NCBI GenBank assembly: GCA_002110485.1
Contig: MOWL01000050.1
Coordinates: 62,001 to 126,000 of the forward strand
Reading direction: 5' to 3'
Length of the DNA: 64,000 nt
Origin: Emergomyces orientalis
Taxonomy: Eukaryota; Ascomycota; Eurotiomycetes; Onygenales; Ajellomycetaceae
Positions 45,416-55,681 of this stretch are shown here, piece after piece (the stretch's first letter is position 1; the number at the start of each line of letters is the position of its first letter). The notes under the pieces are model-generated. The model saw only the letters and a list, made by a program, of their open reading frames with translations, did no database searches and was not told the DNA's origin. The position numbers and the translations under genes were made by a program.

Positions 45416-48400
45416 ATGTTTACTACACAAAATAATAATAAAAAGAAGAAAAAAACTATCAAAAATGCTTCAAAAATAACTTTTATTCAAAACAATGTTG
45501 ATAGAAATAAAGATGCTATCTATTCATGCTTACAGATAGGCTTTGAAGAGCAAACTGACTTCATTCTATTACAAGAGCCAAATTTTGATATAGAACAACA
45601 ATTTATAATTTCTCATTCAAGCTATCACTGCTTTTTACCAGAGAAATCAGATGTAAAAGCAAGAGTTGTGATATATGCAAGAAAAAGATCAAGATTTCAA
45701 TTCAATATAAAAAGTAATTATATATCTAATTCTGATATTCTAGTTGGAGATATTATAGATACAAGAAATCAATTTGACAGTATTCAATTGATAAATATTT
45801 ATAATGAAAAATCACTGAAGGTAAATGATAATTCATGGACAGTTGACAGAGAACTGCTGAATTTAAGTCCAGAAAAAAATGCTATTATATGTGGTGATTT
45901 CAATGCACATCATATATGGTGGAATTCTGAATGTGATTATTCAATAAGATCAGAGAAAATAGTAGAGTGGGCTCTACAACATGAACTAGATATTATAAAT
46001 GAAATTGATAGACAGACCTTCTTTAGAAACAACTTAATGAAGAAATCAATCATAGACTTAACCTTTCTATCAAAAAATTTGATTGAAAACAAGGTCTATA
46101 ATTGGTTTATTAATTCAGAAGAAACATCAGGATCTGCTCATGAAGTTATTCAATTTAATATTGAAATTGATGAAAAGGAAACATGTGAGAATCCTCTACT
46201 ATCAAATCAATATAATTTTGAAAAAGCTGAATGGTCTGAAATCAATAAGAGAATTGAAGATTTAAAATTTGAAAAAAAAGAAGAATTATCAAATTGGAAT
46301 GAAAAGACAATAATAACAGATATAATACTAGAAAGTAGAACTAATATAATAACTGAAATTATATTAGAAAGCATTAAAAACTTTATACCAAAGAAAAAGC
46401 TCTCAGAATTCTCAAAACCTTGGTGGTCAGAAGAAATAACAGAAAAAAGAAAAAATCTAGCAAAAATAAAAAAAGAATGGAAAGAGAATATCATATCTTA
46501 TGAAGAATATAAAAGAATAAGAAATGAATATTTCACATTAATTAAAAAAACTAAAACTAGCTGCTGGAATAAATTTCTTGTGAATGCACAGGGAAAAGAA
46601 ATATTTAAAGCTTTTAAATATACAAAGTCTAAATCTGTTGCAAAGCTTCCATCTCTAAAATATAAAATAGAAAATGAGGAATATATTGCTCATTCTTTTG
46701 AACAAAAATGTCAGGCTTTTATGAAAATTCTATTTCAAAAACCACCTCAATCTGAACAATATAGTTCAATATGTGAATATATTGAAGATTCAAGATGGGC
46801 TTGGCCAGATCTATCTAGAAATGAACTTGAAACTGCTGTTTTTACAAGTTCTACAAAAACAGCTGCAGGACCTGATACTATAAATCATTTAATCATTCAA
46901 AAAGTCTTTCATTCTCTGAAAAATGAATTATTTGAATTATTCTCTCAACTAATGAAGAATGGGTATCACCCTGAATGCTGGAGACAAGCAACTGGTATAG
47001 TTCTTGCAAAACCAAATAGAAAAGCTACTATGCCAAAGTCTTATAGAATTATATCACTTTTGAATTGCTTGGGAAAAATTCTTGAAAAAATAATAGCAAC
47101 AAGATTATCATATCTAGGCTCAATCACTGATTTATTATATAATGATCAAATGGGTGGCAGAAAACAGAATTCTGCAATAGATACAGTTTTATCAATAATT
47201 CATGATATTCAAATGGCAAAAAATGAAGGCTTAGTTACAACAGCTGCTTTTATTGATATAAAAGGTGCTTTTGATCATGTTTCAAAGAATAAGCTAATAA
47301 TTATTCTTCAAGAGATGAAACTACCAAAAGCATTAATAAAGTGGGTTATATGTTTTATGTCAAAAAGATATATTCAACTACTTTTTGACTCATTAAAGCA
47401 AGATATTACTGAAATTGAAATAGGAGTTCCTCAGGGGTCTCCAGTCTCACCAATTCTATTTGCTATATATACAAAAAATCTATTCAAAGATAGAGAAATG
47501 GAGATAGTGAGATCTCCTAGCTATGTTGATGATATAGGTCTGATTTTCAGCTCAAGAACAATAAAAGAAAATTGTGAAAATATTGAAAAAGCTGCGCAAG
47601 AGATATTTAATAGAGGAGATTTAAACCTAATTCAATTTGATATGGAAAAAACTGAATTAATTCACTTTTTTCCAAAAAGATATGAAAAGGAAATAAGTTT
47701 AAATCTATTAAATCAAGAAATAAAGCCTAAATCAGTTGTAAGATGGCTAGGAATCTGGCTGGATTCAAAACTCAATTTTAAATCTCATATTCAAAAAAGA
47801 ATGGCTCAAGCTGAAAGAGTTTTAAATAGTATAATACAACTTTCTAATACTGAAAGGGGTTTATCATTTCAAGCTATGAGACAGCTATACATTGCATGTA
47901 TAGCATCTATTTCTGATTATGGTGTTCAGATATGGTGGAAGAACCAGAAACACTTCATAGATAAGTTTCAAAAATTGCAGAATACAGCTTTAAGAAGAAT
48001 TCTGGGAGCTTTCAAAACCTCTCCATGTAGAGCTATGGAAATAGAAGCTTCTATATCACCTCCTGAAATAAGATTTGAGAAGATATGCAAGAATTATGCA
48101 CTGAGAATCATGAAAATGCCAGATATTCATTCAATTAGAAAAAGAATATCTACATCTTATCCTCCAATTCAATCTGGAAATGACTTAGATTGGAATAGAT
48201 ATCTAGATTGGAATGAAAGTCAAGAAAATCAAGAAAATGAGAGAAATAGAAAAAAAATCCCTTCTCAACTATATAGAGTATGCTCAATGATTAAAAATGA
48301 GTTCTCCTCATTAAATATTGAAAAGATTGAACACAAAAAGCTATATCCATGGAAAGAAAAACTAGGCTCAATGATTTCAATTGAAATAAGCGCATTATCA

Positions 48401-49363
48401 AAACCAGAAGAAGCTGAGAATCATAGAAGAATAATAGAGAAAATTGATTTTAAAAAGTCAATTCTAATCTATTCAGATGGTTCAATGAATGAAAATAAAG
48501 GCCTAGGAGCTGGAATAGCATATACAGAAGATAATTACAAATATACATCAGATTCATGGAATATTGGAAATGAATGTGAAGTATTTGATGCTGAATTATA
48601 TGCTATTATGAAAGCTTTTAAACTGATAGAAATAAAAGCTTCAAAAAGAAAAGATATGAAAGAAGCATGGATTTTTTCAGATAGTCAAGCAGCTTTGAAA
48701 AGAATTCAAAAAAATGAAATTCATAATGGTCAAATGAATATAGAAGTAATTCTAAAGATATGCAAAAGAATTCAATTAAAATATAAGACAAAGATATATC
48801 TGAGCTGGGTTCCTGCTCATATAAATATACATGGAAATGAGCTTGCTGATGAAGCAGCAAAGAAAGGAACAGAACTAAATATTGCAAGTTCAAAAATAGT
48901 TTCATGGTCTTTTATTAAAAGAAAGATAAAAGAGAATTGCTTAGAAAAATGGCATAAAATATGGAAAAAACAAAGAAAAAGTCCTCACTATCTTAGATTT
49001 GAAACTAAACCTAAATGGAAATCATGCTCTATTAAGTGCAAGAAGAAGCTTTTCTCCTCAATCATTCAATTGAAACTAGGTCATGGCTATTTCAAATCTT
49101 ATTTGAAAAGAATATCTGATATTGAAAGTGAAAATTGTGAATATTGTGACTCTCTTGAAGACCCAGAACATATCTTAATGAATTGCTCATTAAATCAAGA
49201 ACTTAGAGCTGAACTGAGATATAAATATAAGCTGAGAGAAATGAATATGAAACTACTATTTTCAACTGAAATAGGCAGTCAATATTTAATTGATTTTCTC
49301 AATGAAACTCAAATAGCTACTAGAAATCAATTCTATTTCAAAGATGAAAATATAAATGAATGA
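45416..49363 (+). CDS. LINE ORF2 protein (endonuclease, reverse transcriptase, RNase H)
   Basis: About 1,315 residues from the ATG at 45,416. AP-type endonuclease: FIQNNVDRN, LLQEPNFD, GDFNAHHIWW and SIIDLTFLS within residues 20-220. Reverse transcriptase: AAFIDIKGAFDHVS, VPQGSPVSPILF and the active-site YVDD near 47,522. RNase H: IYSDGS near 48,469, DAELYAI, FSDSQAAL and HGNELADEAAKK, giving the D-E-D-D set. A C-terminal CEYC...H...C motif follows. It nicks the target and primes reverse transcription there. All catalytic residues expected by eye are present. The codon use is very AT-rich, unlike the host genes in the window. Confidence 0.94.
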   Translation: MFTTQNNNKKKKKTIKNASKITFIQNNVDRNKDAIYSCLQIGFEEQTDFILLQEPNFDIEQQFIISHSSYHCFLPEKSDVKARVVIYARKRSRFQFNIKSNYISNSDILVGDIIDTRNQFDSIQLINIYNEKSLKVNDNSWTVDRELLNLSPEKNAIICGDFNAHHIWWNSECDYSIRSEKIVEWALQHELDIINEIDRQTFFRNNLMKKSIIDLTFLSKNLIENKVYNWFINSEETSGSAHEVIQFNIEIDEKETCENPLLSNQYNFEKAEWSEINKRIEDLKFEKKEELSNWNEKTIITDIILESRTNIITEIILESIKNFIPKKKLSEFSKPWWSEEITEKRKNLAKIKKEWKENIISYEEYKRIRNEYFTLIKKTKTSCWNKFLVNAQGKEIFKAFKYTKSKSVAKLPSLKYKIENEEYIAHSFEQKCQAFMKILFQKPPQSEQYSSICEYIEDSRWAWPDLSRNELETAVFTSSTKTAAGPDTINHLIIQKVFHSLKNELFELFSQLMKNGYHPECWRQATGIVLAKPNRKATMPKSYRIISLLNCLGKILEKIIATRLSYLGSITDLLYNDQMGGRKQNSAIDTVLSIIHDIQMAKNEGLVTTAAFIDIKGAFDHVSKNKLIIILQEMKLPKALIKWVICFMSKRYIQLLFDSLKQDITEIEIGVPQGSPVSPILFAIYTKNLFKDREMEIVRSPSYVDDIGLIFSSRTIKENCENIEKAAQEIFNRGDLNLIQFDMEKTELIHFFPKRYEKEISLNLLNQEIKPKSVVRWLGIWLDSKLNFKSHIQKRMAQAERVLNSIIQLSNTERGLSFQAMRQLYIACIASISDYGVQIWWKNQKHFIDKFQKLQNTALRRILGAFKTSPCRAMEIEASISPPEIRFEKICKNYALRIMKMPDIHSIRKRISTSYPPIQSGNDLDWNRYLDWNESQENQENERNRKKIPSQLYRVCSMIKNEFSSLNIEKIEHKKLYPWKEKLGSMISIEISALSKPEEAENHRRIIEKIDFKKSILIYSDGSMNENKGLGAGIAYTEDNYKYTSDSWNIGNECEVFDAELYAIMKAFKLIEIKASKRKDMKEAWIFSDSQAALKRIQKNEIHNGQMNIEVILKICKRIQLKYKTKIYLSWVPAHINIHGNELADEAAKKGTELNIASSKIVSWSFIKRKIKENCLEKWHKIWKKQRKSPHYLRFETKPKWKSCSIKCKKKLFSSIIQLKLGHGYFKSYLKRISDIESENCEYCDSLEDPEHILMNCSLNQELRAELRYKYKLREMNMKLLFSTEIGSQYLIDFLNETQIATRNQFYFKDENINE

Positions 49364-49766
49364 GAATCTGAAATATTCTTTATAAAAACTGCTAGATATT
49401 ATATAATATCTCACTATTTCTTTTGTGTTAGAGTCTGTCTTTTATTTCCTTTGTATTCATGTCATGAGTTATTTTGTCTATCATTAATTTATTTTCTTTG
49501 TAATCACTTGAAAATTATATGAAAAAAAGAGAATATAAATAATCTTCAAAGATATTTATAAATAAATAAATAAAAAAAAGAAAAATCAATTTGCTGACTA
49601 TTCTGGGCTGGAATTCAAGTATTGCAAGTGCTATTTGTTTGAAGAAAAAATGTATAGTAATTAGTGTTAAAGTTAGAAAAATCCTGAGACTCTTTGAGTC
49701 TCAGGTAGATATCATAGTCTCTGACTGCATATATATCTATAATTGAAGAATAATAATAATAATAAT
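48169..49766 (+). repeat. forward arm of 1.6-kb inverted repeat
   Basis: This is the 3' end of copy B. Together with 40,431-42,026 it forms an inverted repeat with arms of about 1.6 kb separated by about 6.1 kb. In the reconstructed order before inversion, this arm belonged to a 5'-truncated insertion whose 5' joint is TCAATCTGG next to the duplication CAAAAAAGAAGA. Confidence 0.9.
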
Positions 49767-50050
49767 CAAAAAAGAAGAATGAGAAAGAGTTTAATATTTT
49801 AAATTCTAGTATAAATTCTACTTTTAATTCTATAGAAAAAACTGAGTCAATTTCTATTAATAAAACTAAAAGAAAAAACTCTCAAGTTTCTAAAAGCTCT
49901 CAGTCAAATTCTCCTGTTAAAAACAGAGTGAATACTGATCCAAAAACACCTACAAGAATTAGAGAGCAGAAAAACTCAGTAGAAAATTTAATTCAAATGA
50001 AAGCTGTTGAAATTGATAATAATCAATTCTCAATACTTACTAAGAATTAA
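49767..50050 (+). pseudogene. LINE copy A ORF1, C-terminal part
   Basis: The frame NSSINSTFNSIEKTESIS through KTKRKNSQ to AVEIDNNQFSILTKN aligns with the end of copy B ORF1 (KTTKRRNSQ...MKAVEVPALNTDNRY) and stops with TAA at 50,048. This shows that the DNA right of 49,766 continues the element left of 40,430. Confidence 0.85.
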
Positions 50051-50085
50051 ACTATTTTAAAAATAGCTCTAGCACATCTCTTTTA

Positions 50086-53000
50086 ATGAAGGGCACAAAA
50101 AATCACAAAAAAAACAAGAAAAATAAAAAAAAACAAAAAGAACAAAATATCAGCATTAAATTCATGCAAAATAATGTTGATAAAAATGAAAATTGTATGT
50201 ATTCCTGTCTTCAAATTGCATTTGAACAGGAAATAGACTTTGTTCTATTTCAAGAACCAAAAATTGATGCAGCACAGAAATATATAATTTCACATTCTAG
50301 CTATTACTGTCTTCTACCTGAAAACAAAAACATTAGAGTCAGAGTTGCAATTTATGCAAGAAAGAAATCAAGATTTCAAATTAATTTGAGAAATGATTTA
50401 ATCTCTGACTCTGATATTTTAATAGAAGATATTATAGATACATATAATGAATTTGAAACAATTCAAATTATAAATATATATAATGAAAAATCTCTTGAAG
50501 AAAACAACAATAACTGGACAATTAATAGAGGTTTTATGAATCAAACTCCTGCAAAAAACTCTATAATTGCAGGTGATTTTAATGCTCATCATATTTTATG
50601 GAATTCTGAATGCAGACAATCAATAAGAGCAGAGAAACTTGTTGAATACTTTCTAGTTAATAAACTTCATATAATTAATGAAACTGATAGACAAACTTTC
50701 TTTAGAAATAATATACAGAATCATTCAATAATTGATTTAACATTAATATCAAACAATTTAATGAAAAACAAACTATTTGAATGATATATTAATGAAAAAG
50801 AAACATCAGGTTCATATCATGAGCTTATTCAATTTAATATTATATTAGATAGAGAGAATATGATTGAAAATCCTCTACTATCTAATCAATATAACTTTGA
50901 AAAAGCAGATTGGAATGAAGTTGAGAAAAAAATTGAGATATTAAAAGAGAAAAAGAAAAATGAACTGATTTGAAATAAAGATCAGGAAATTACAGATCAA
51001 ATACTTGAAGAAAAAACAGAAATAATTACAAATATAATTCTAGAAAGTATTAATGATAATATTCCAAAAAAAGTTCTATCAGAGTACTCTAAACCATGGT
51101 GGAATAAAGAAATATCAGAGAAAAGAAAAAATTTAGCAATTTACAGAGAAAAATGAAAAAAAGATATCATTACTCATGAAGAATACAAAGAAATGAGAAA
51201 TGAATATTTCACTACTATAAAAACAGCTAAAACTTCATGCTGGAATACTTTTCTTGAAAATGCAAAAGAAAAAGAGATTTTTAAAGCATTTAATTATACA
51301 AAATCAAGAAAAGTAGCTAAATTATCTATTTTAGAATATAACTATCAGAATAGAGAGATTAAAGCTCATTCCTTTGAAGAAAAATGCCAGGCATTGTTAA
51401 GAATGTTATTTCAAAAACCACCAGTATCTCAAAATGAAAACTCTATGTCAATAGATGATTATACTGAAAATGTAGAGAAAAGATGAATATGACCAGATCT
51501 ATCAGAAAATGAATTACAAACAGCAATTTTTGAAAGCTCAAAGAAAACTGCTGCAGGCTCTGACTCAATAAATCATTTAATAATACAAAAATTATATTCT
51601 AAGTTAAAAGGAGAAATATTTGAATTACTTTTCAATTTATTGAAAAAAGGATATCATCCCAAGATATGAAGAAAAGCCACTGGAATAGTACTTGCAAAAC
51701 CAAATAGAAAAAGCACTATTCCAAAATCCTATAGAATTATATCATTGTTAAATTGCTTGGGAAAAGTCTTAGAAAAAATAATAGCTACTAGATTATCATA
51801 TCTAAGTACTATCTCTGACTCTGATCTATTATTTTATGATCAAATAGGGGGTAGAAAGCAAAACTCAGCAATAGATGCAGTTTTTTCTCTAACTCATGAT
51901 ATAGAATTAGCTAGAAATGAAAAACTAGTTTCAACTGCTGCTTTTATTAATATAAAAGATGCATTTGATCATGTTTCAAAAGAGCATTTAATTCAAACTC
52001 TGATAGAATTAAATACTCCAAAATCATTGATAAAATGGGTCAGTTGTTTTATGTCAGAAAGAACCATTCAGTTGTTTTTTGATGAAATAAAACAAAAGAA
52101 AATAAAAATTGAAATAGAAGTCTCTCAGGAATCTCCAGTCTCTCCCATTCTATTTTTAATATATATAAGAACATTATTTCAAAACAGAGAAATAAAGCTA
52201 GTGAGAACACTCAGCTACATTAATGATATTGCATTATTATGTCATTCAAAAACAATAAAAGAAAACTGTTACACAGGCACTGATTTGAACTGGAGTAAAT
52301 ATTTAGATTGGAATGAAACCAGTCTAAATTCTGTAAAAAAGATTTCAACTCAGTTATATAGAGTTTGTTCAATGATCAAAGACGAACTTCCTCATTTAAA
52401 TGTGAAAGAATTAGATTTTGAACAACTATATTCATGGAAAAAGTCTCTGAATTCATTGATTGATATAGATATTAGTGAATTATCTAAAGAAAATGAGCAA
52501 GAAAGACATTTAAAGCAGCTTGAAATTATAAATAATGCTCTGATTATCTATACTGATGGATCAAAAAATGATACTTCAAATAATCTGGGAGCTGGTATAG
52601 TATATACAAGAAACAAAGATATATACTTCACCAATTCATGAAATCTGGGTCAAGAAATGGAAGTATTTGATGCAGAAGTATATGCAATAATGCAAGCATT
52701 TAAAATGACAATGAGTCAATTGACAAGAAATTCAGATATCAATGAGATATGAATTTATTCAGACAGTCAAGCAGCTTTGAAAAGATTTCAAAAAAACAAG
52801 ATTCAAGAAAATCAAATACATATTGAAACTGTATATCAATTGATTAAAAGAATAAGAAAATTAAAAGATATATAAATTCATTTGCACTGGGTCCCAGCTC
52901 ATATGAGTATAAAAGGAAATGAACTAGCTGATGAAGCTGCAAAAAAGAGCACAGAAATTGAGTTAGTGAAAAAACAGAAAATATCTTGAACATTTATAAA

Positions 53001-53436
53001 AAGAAAAGTAAAAGAGAAATACTTAAAAGATTGAAATTTAAATTGAGAAACTCAAAAACAAAAACTAAGTATCAAATACTTGCTTTTTGAAACAAAACCA
53101 AAGTGAAAAGCATGCTCTATTAAATGCAAAAAGAAAATCTTTTCTTCAATAATTCAATTGAAGCTTGATCATGGATACTTTGACTCCTATTTTAAGAAAT
53201 TTGGAATTGAGAGACCTCAAAACTGTGATATATATGATTATTTGAAAGATTCAGAACATTTATTGATAAATTGCTTAAAAAACTCTGTTATTAGAAATGA
53301 TTTGAACAGAAAATATGATATAGATCAAATAAATATGAGATTTCTGTTTCAAACTGAAACAGGTATCAAATATTTAATAAATTATATCATAGAAACAGAT
53401 ATTGCAACAAGAAAAAAACAACAGCTAGATATATAA
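50086..53436 (+). pseudogene. LINE copy A ORF2 with 12 in-frame UGA codons
   Basis: One reading frame runs the whole length without a frameshift. It holds 12 TGA (50,782; 50,971; 51,154; 51,484; 51,490; 51,667; 52,639; 52,750; 52,987; 53,032; 53,044; 53,104), one TAA (52,873) and no TAG. Every TGA aligns with Trp of copy B, for example FE*YIN with YNWFIN and KPK*KACS with KPKWKSCS. Endonuclease (GDFNAHH), RT and RNase H regions are recognisable. About 590 bp between the RT and the RNase H linker is missing in frame, and the RT active site reads YIND in place of YVDD. The product is therefore catalytically dead whatever the code. Confidence 0.9.
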
Positions 53437-53760
53437 TAAATATGATTTAAATCAATTTATTATAAATATTCTTTGAGAAATTTTCTATATTAGTTCATTT
53501 CTTTAATTTTCTTTGTATTATCTTCAACTTTGAGTTTATTTTTAAAAAAAAAAATGTCTTAGTATTAAATTGTATCTCTTTTATTTTTGAATGTGTCTCT
53601 TATTCTGGGCTGGAATTACTGTAATGGCAAGTGACAAGAAGTTACATGTATTTAGATATAGTTTACATGATAAATCCTAGTAATACTAGGTGAGCATCAT
53701 AATCACTGATTGCATATGCCTTAATGAAAGAAAAAAAAAAAAAAAAATCACAAATTGAAT

Positions 53761-55560
53761 AATAAGAGAGAAATCATTCAATTTCACATATAATAAGTGA
53801 TTCATGAATTTCTTCAGCAGCAAGAAGTTCATTATATAAAGTCTTATACTGCAGTTGTTTCTGATTTCATGATTAGAAGCTTATTCATGATCTCAACAGC
53901 TAGAGAGTGAAAATCAAAGATAATTGATTATGTGTCTACATTTCTCAATGAGATGCTGTCACAGAAAGAGATAATCTATATACAGCTTTCAACAGATATA
54001 AAACATAGCAGAGGCAATCTAGTTGGCCTGGTTCATCAGAGCCTGTATGGGCTGAAGCAAGCTGTAAGAACATGGTATTTTCTTGTCACTGAGTATTTCA
54101 CTTCAATTGGTTTCCACATCTCACTGTATGACGGCGAGTTTCTATATCACCCCATTCATAAAGTGTATTTGACACTGCACATTGATGACTGCTGCGTTAC
54201 AGGCCCCGATGAATGAAATATTGACTGGGTGCTTGATAAGATTGTGAAGAGATTTGAAACAAAGAGAATTAAAGACTTCAAGCTATATCTGAGCATGAAG
54301 ATTAGAGCTCAGAAGAATGATAATTTACTGATTACACAGATGTGATATATTGATGAGATTCTTGATGATTTTGACATGACTGCAGTCAATTCAGCACCTA
54401 CTTTCATGAATACTGGCGCTAAAATTGAGTTCACACTGAATGAGAATGGCGGCCTTGACAATGAATTTACAGCTATGCAATATTGTTATGAGCTGGGGTC
54501 TCTTCAGTATCTGGTCACTAGCACCAGACCTGACATAGTATTTACAGTAAATTACTTATCATGATTCAATTCTCACTCAAATAAGAAATGCTGGGCTGCT
54601 TTGAAGAATATTTTTCATTATATGAAGAAGACTAGAACTACAGACATTCTCTATAAAGAAAAGATAGAGAACAAAGAGCTGACTCTTATAGTTTATACAG
54701 ATTCAAATTGAGCAGATACAGATCTTCAATATAAATCAACATCTGACTATGTTATAACAATAAATGGGGCTTCCATGTCATGGTGTTCGCAGCGGCAGGT
54801 CTCTACAGCCAAATCTACAACTGAGATGATATCGTGGGCAACACCCACGCTCCCTAGTACATTCACTATATTATATATTCGCCTATATAATCTTATCGCT
54901 ATAGCTTCGTACGTACCTACCTAGCTATAGCATTACCCTTACCTTCCGCAGAGCATACGTGCCTACCTACTATATCATTTATCATTCCTTCTGCATGCGG
55001 AAGATGCCTGTATTTAGTTATTTATATTCTTTCACTGATTAGCAGTGAAAGATGAAGAATCAGACATTCTTTTACTACTATTTTGACGTATACGTTCTAT
55101 CGCACGTAGCAGATGAAATATATTACTGCTAGTGAAGCTGTGTGTGAGCTGATCTGGTTGAAGAATATGCTGCATGATGCAGGACTGCTAGAGAATATGA
55201 AGGGATATATTCTTTCTAATAATCTGCACATTGATAATAAGAGTGTCATTGATCTTGCTCATGACAAGTCTCTAACTAAGCATTCAAGACATATTGAAGT
55301 CTGCTATCATATACTGCATGATCTTGTAGCTAAGAAAGAGCTTCATCTTCACCATGTTAGTTCAATGGAGAATAAGGTGGATGGTTTTACAAAGTCACTG
55401 TCTAAGCCCACATTCAACACTTTTGTGGTCAATCTTGGGCTATACGATTCGGGGCGATCTGGTTGATATTTTGATTAGAAGTTTTGTACTTAGCTGCTAT
55501 ATTCAGTCTTGTGCATTGGGGAGGCCTGTGTGCGTGCTCCGGCGGCGCCCTAGCATGGGG
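53761..55560 (+). pseudogene. AT-rich copia RT-RNase H fragment
   Basis: The frame reads VIHEFLQQ, STARE*KSKI, YVSTFLNEM, LYGLKQAVRTWY, LHIDDCCVTG, then RNase H (VYTDSN*AD, YKSTSDYVI, MSWCSQRQVSTAKSTTE) and finally HIDNKSVIDLAH and KHSRHIEVCYH. All five in-frame stops before the internal insertion are TGA (53,908; 54,214; 54,343; 54,562; 54,709). At least the first and last fall at positions that are Trp in copia proteins. The RT active site is IDD, so the first residues of YVDD are altered. The 5' half of the element is absent, as LINE copy A begins its poly(A) just before. Confidence 0.85.
54830..55111. mobile_element. small insertion (possible solo LTR) in the copia fragment
   Basis: About 282 bp split the reading STTE-MKYITAS exactly and are flanked by the duplication GATGA (54,825-54,829 and 55,112-55,116). 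The insert has a TATATATTCGCC region and a hairpin CTTTCACTG...CAGTGAAAG near 55,029-55,053. Size and 5-bp duplication fit a solo LTR, but its ends (TATCGTGGG, GTAGCA) are not the usual TG/CA, so the type is uncertain. Confidence 0.6.
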
Positions 55561-55563
55561 GGG

Positions 55564-55681
55564 TGTTAGGTAATACTAGGGCTACCCTAGTCACATGCCC
55601 CACACACATATATATATTTTAGCTAGCTAGGTAGTTCTATATGATAGGCTTGATGCACTCTATGATGTAGGACCTCCAACA
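55564..55681 (+). repeat. 3' LTR of the AT-rich copia fragment
   Basis: The LTR begins TGTTAGG directly after a GGGGGGG polypurine tract and ends CCTCCAACA, giving inverted TGTT/AACA ends and a length of 118 bp. The 5' LTR is not in the window. Confidence 0.65.

Larger units (their letters stand above)
42537..49766 (+). mobile_element. Tad1-type LINE copy B, apparently full length
   Basis: A presumed 5' UTR (42,537-43,819; moderate GC for the first 500 bp, then AT-rich) is followed by two intact ORFs separated by about 33 bp, a 3' UTR of about 400 bp and a (TAA)n tail at 49,751-49,766. The architecture (ORF1 with CCHC knuckles; ORF2 with AP-type endonuclease, RT, RNase H and C-terminal CCHC) is that of the Tad1 clade of fungal LINEs. 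Both frames are open under the standard code, so it may be active or only recently inactive. The boundary of the 5' UTR is inferred. Confidence 0.88.
39204..53747 (+). mobile_element. Tad1-type LINE copy A, 5'-truncated and interrupted
   Basis: Copy A occupies 39,204-40,430 and 49,767-53,747. Nested LINE DNA fills the gap. The left end is an abrupt change from GC-rich host DNA to AT-rich LINE DNA about 20 codons into ORF1, as in a 5'-truncated insertion. The right end is a poly(A) run at 53,731-53,747. It contains ORF1 with CCHC knuckles and ORF2 with endonuclease, RT and RNase H remains. No matching target duplication was found at the two ends, because the left flank is host DNA and the right flank is copia DNA, so a later rearrangement is likely. 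Confidence 0.85.

Noticed and set aside
48618..48905. Minus-strand 95-residue frame, also present at 41,290-41,577 on the plus strand
   Set aside because: Antisense shadow of the LINE RNase H region, duplicated with the arms.
40431..49766. Twin priming as the origin of the inverted LINE segments
   Set aside because: Twin priming inverts an internal part that does not overlap the 3' end. Here both outer ends carry the 3' tail and two separate target duplications exist.
50086..53436. Classical CpA-directed RIP as the cause of the UGA codons
   Set aside because: CpA changes in TGG would give TAG, which is absent. A CpC-directed process is kept as the alternative.
39204..53747. The AT-rich block as mitochondrial DNA, explaining UGA as Trp
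   Set aside because: It contains Tad1-type LINEs and copia DNA and is continuous with nuclear-type genes; no mitochondrial gene is present.
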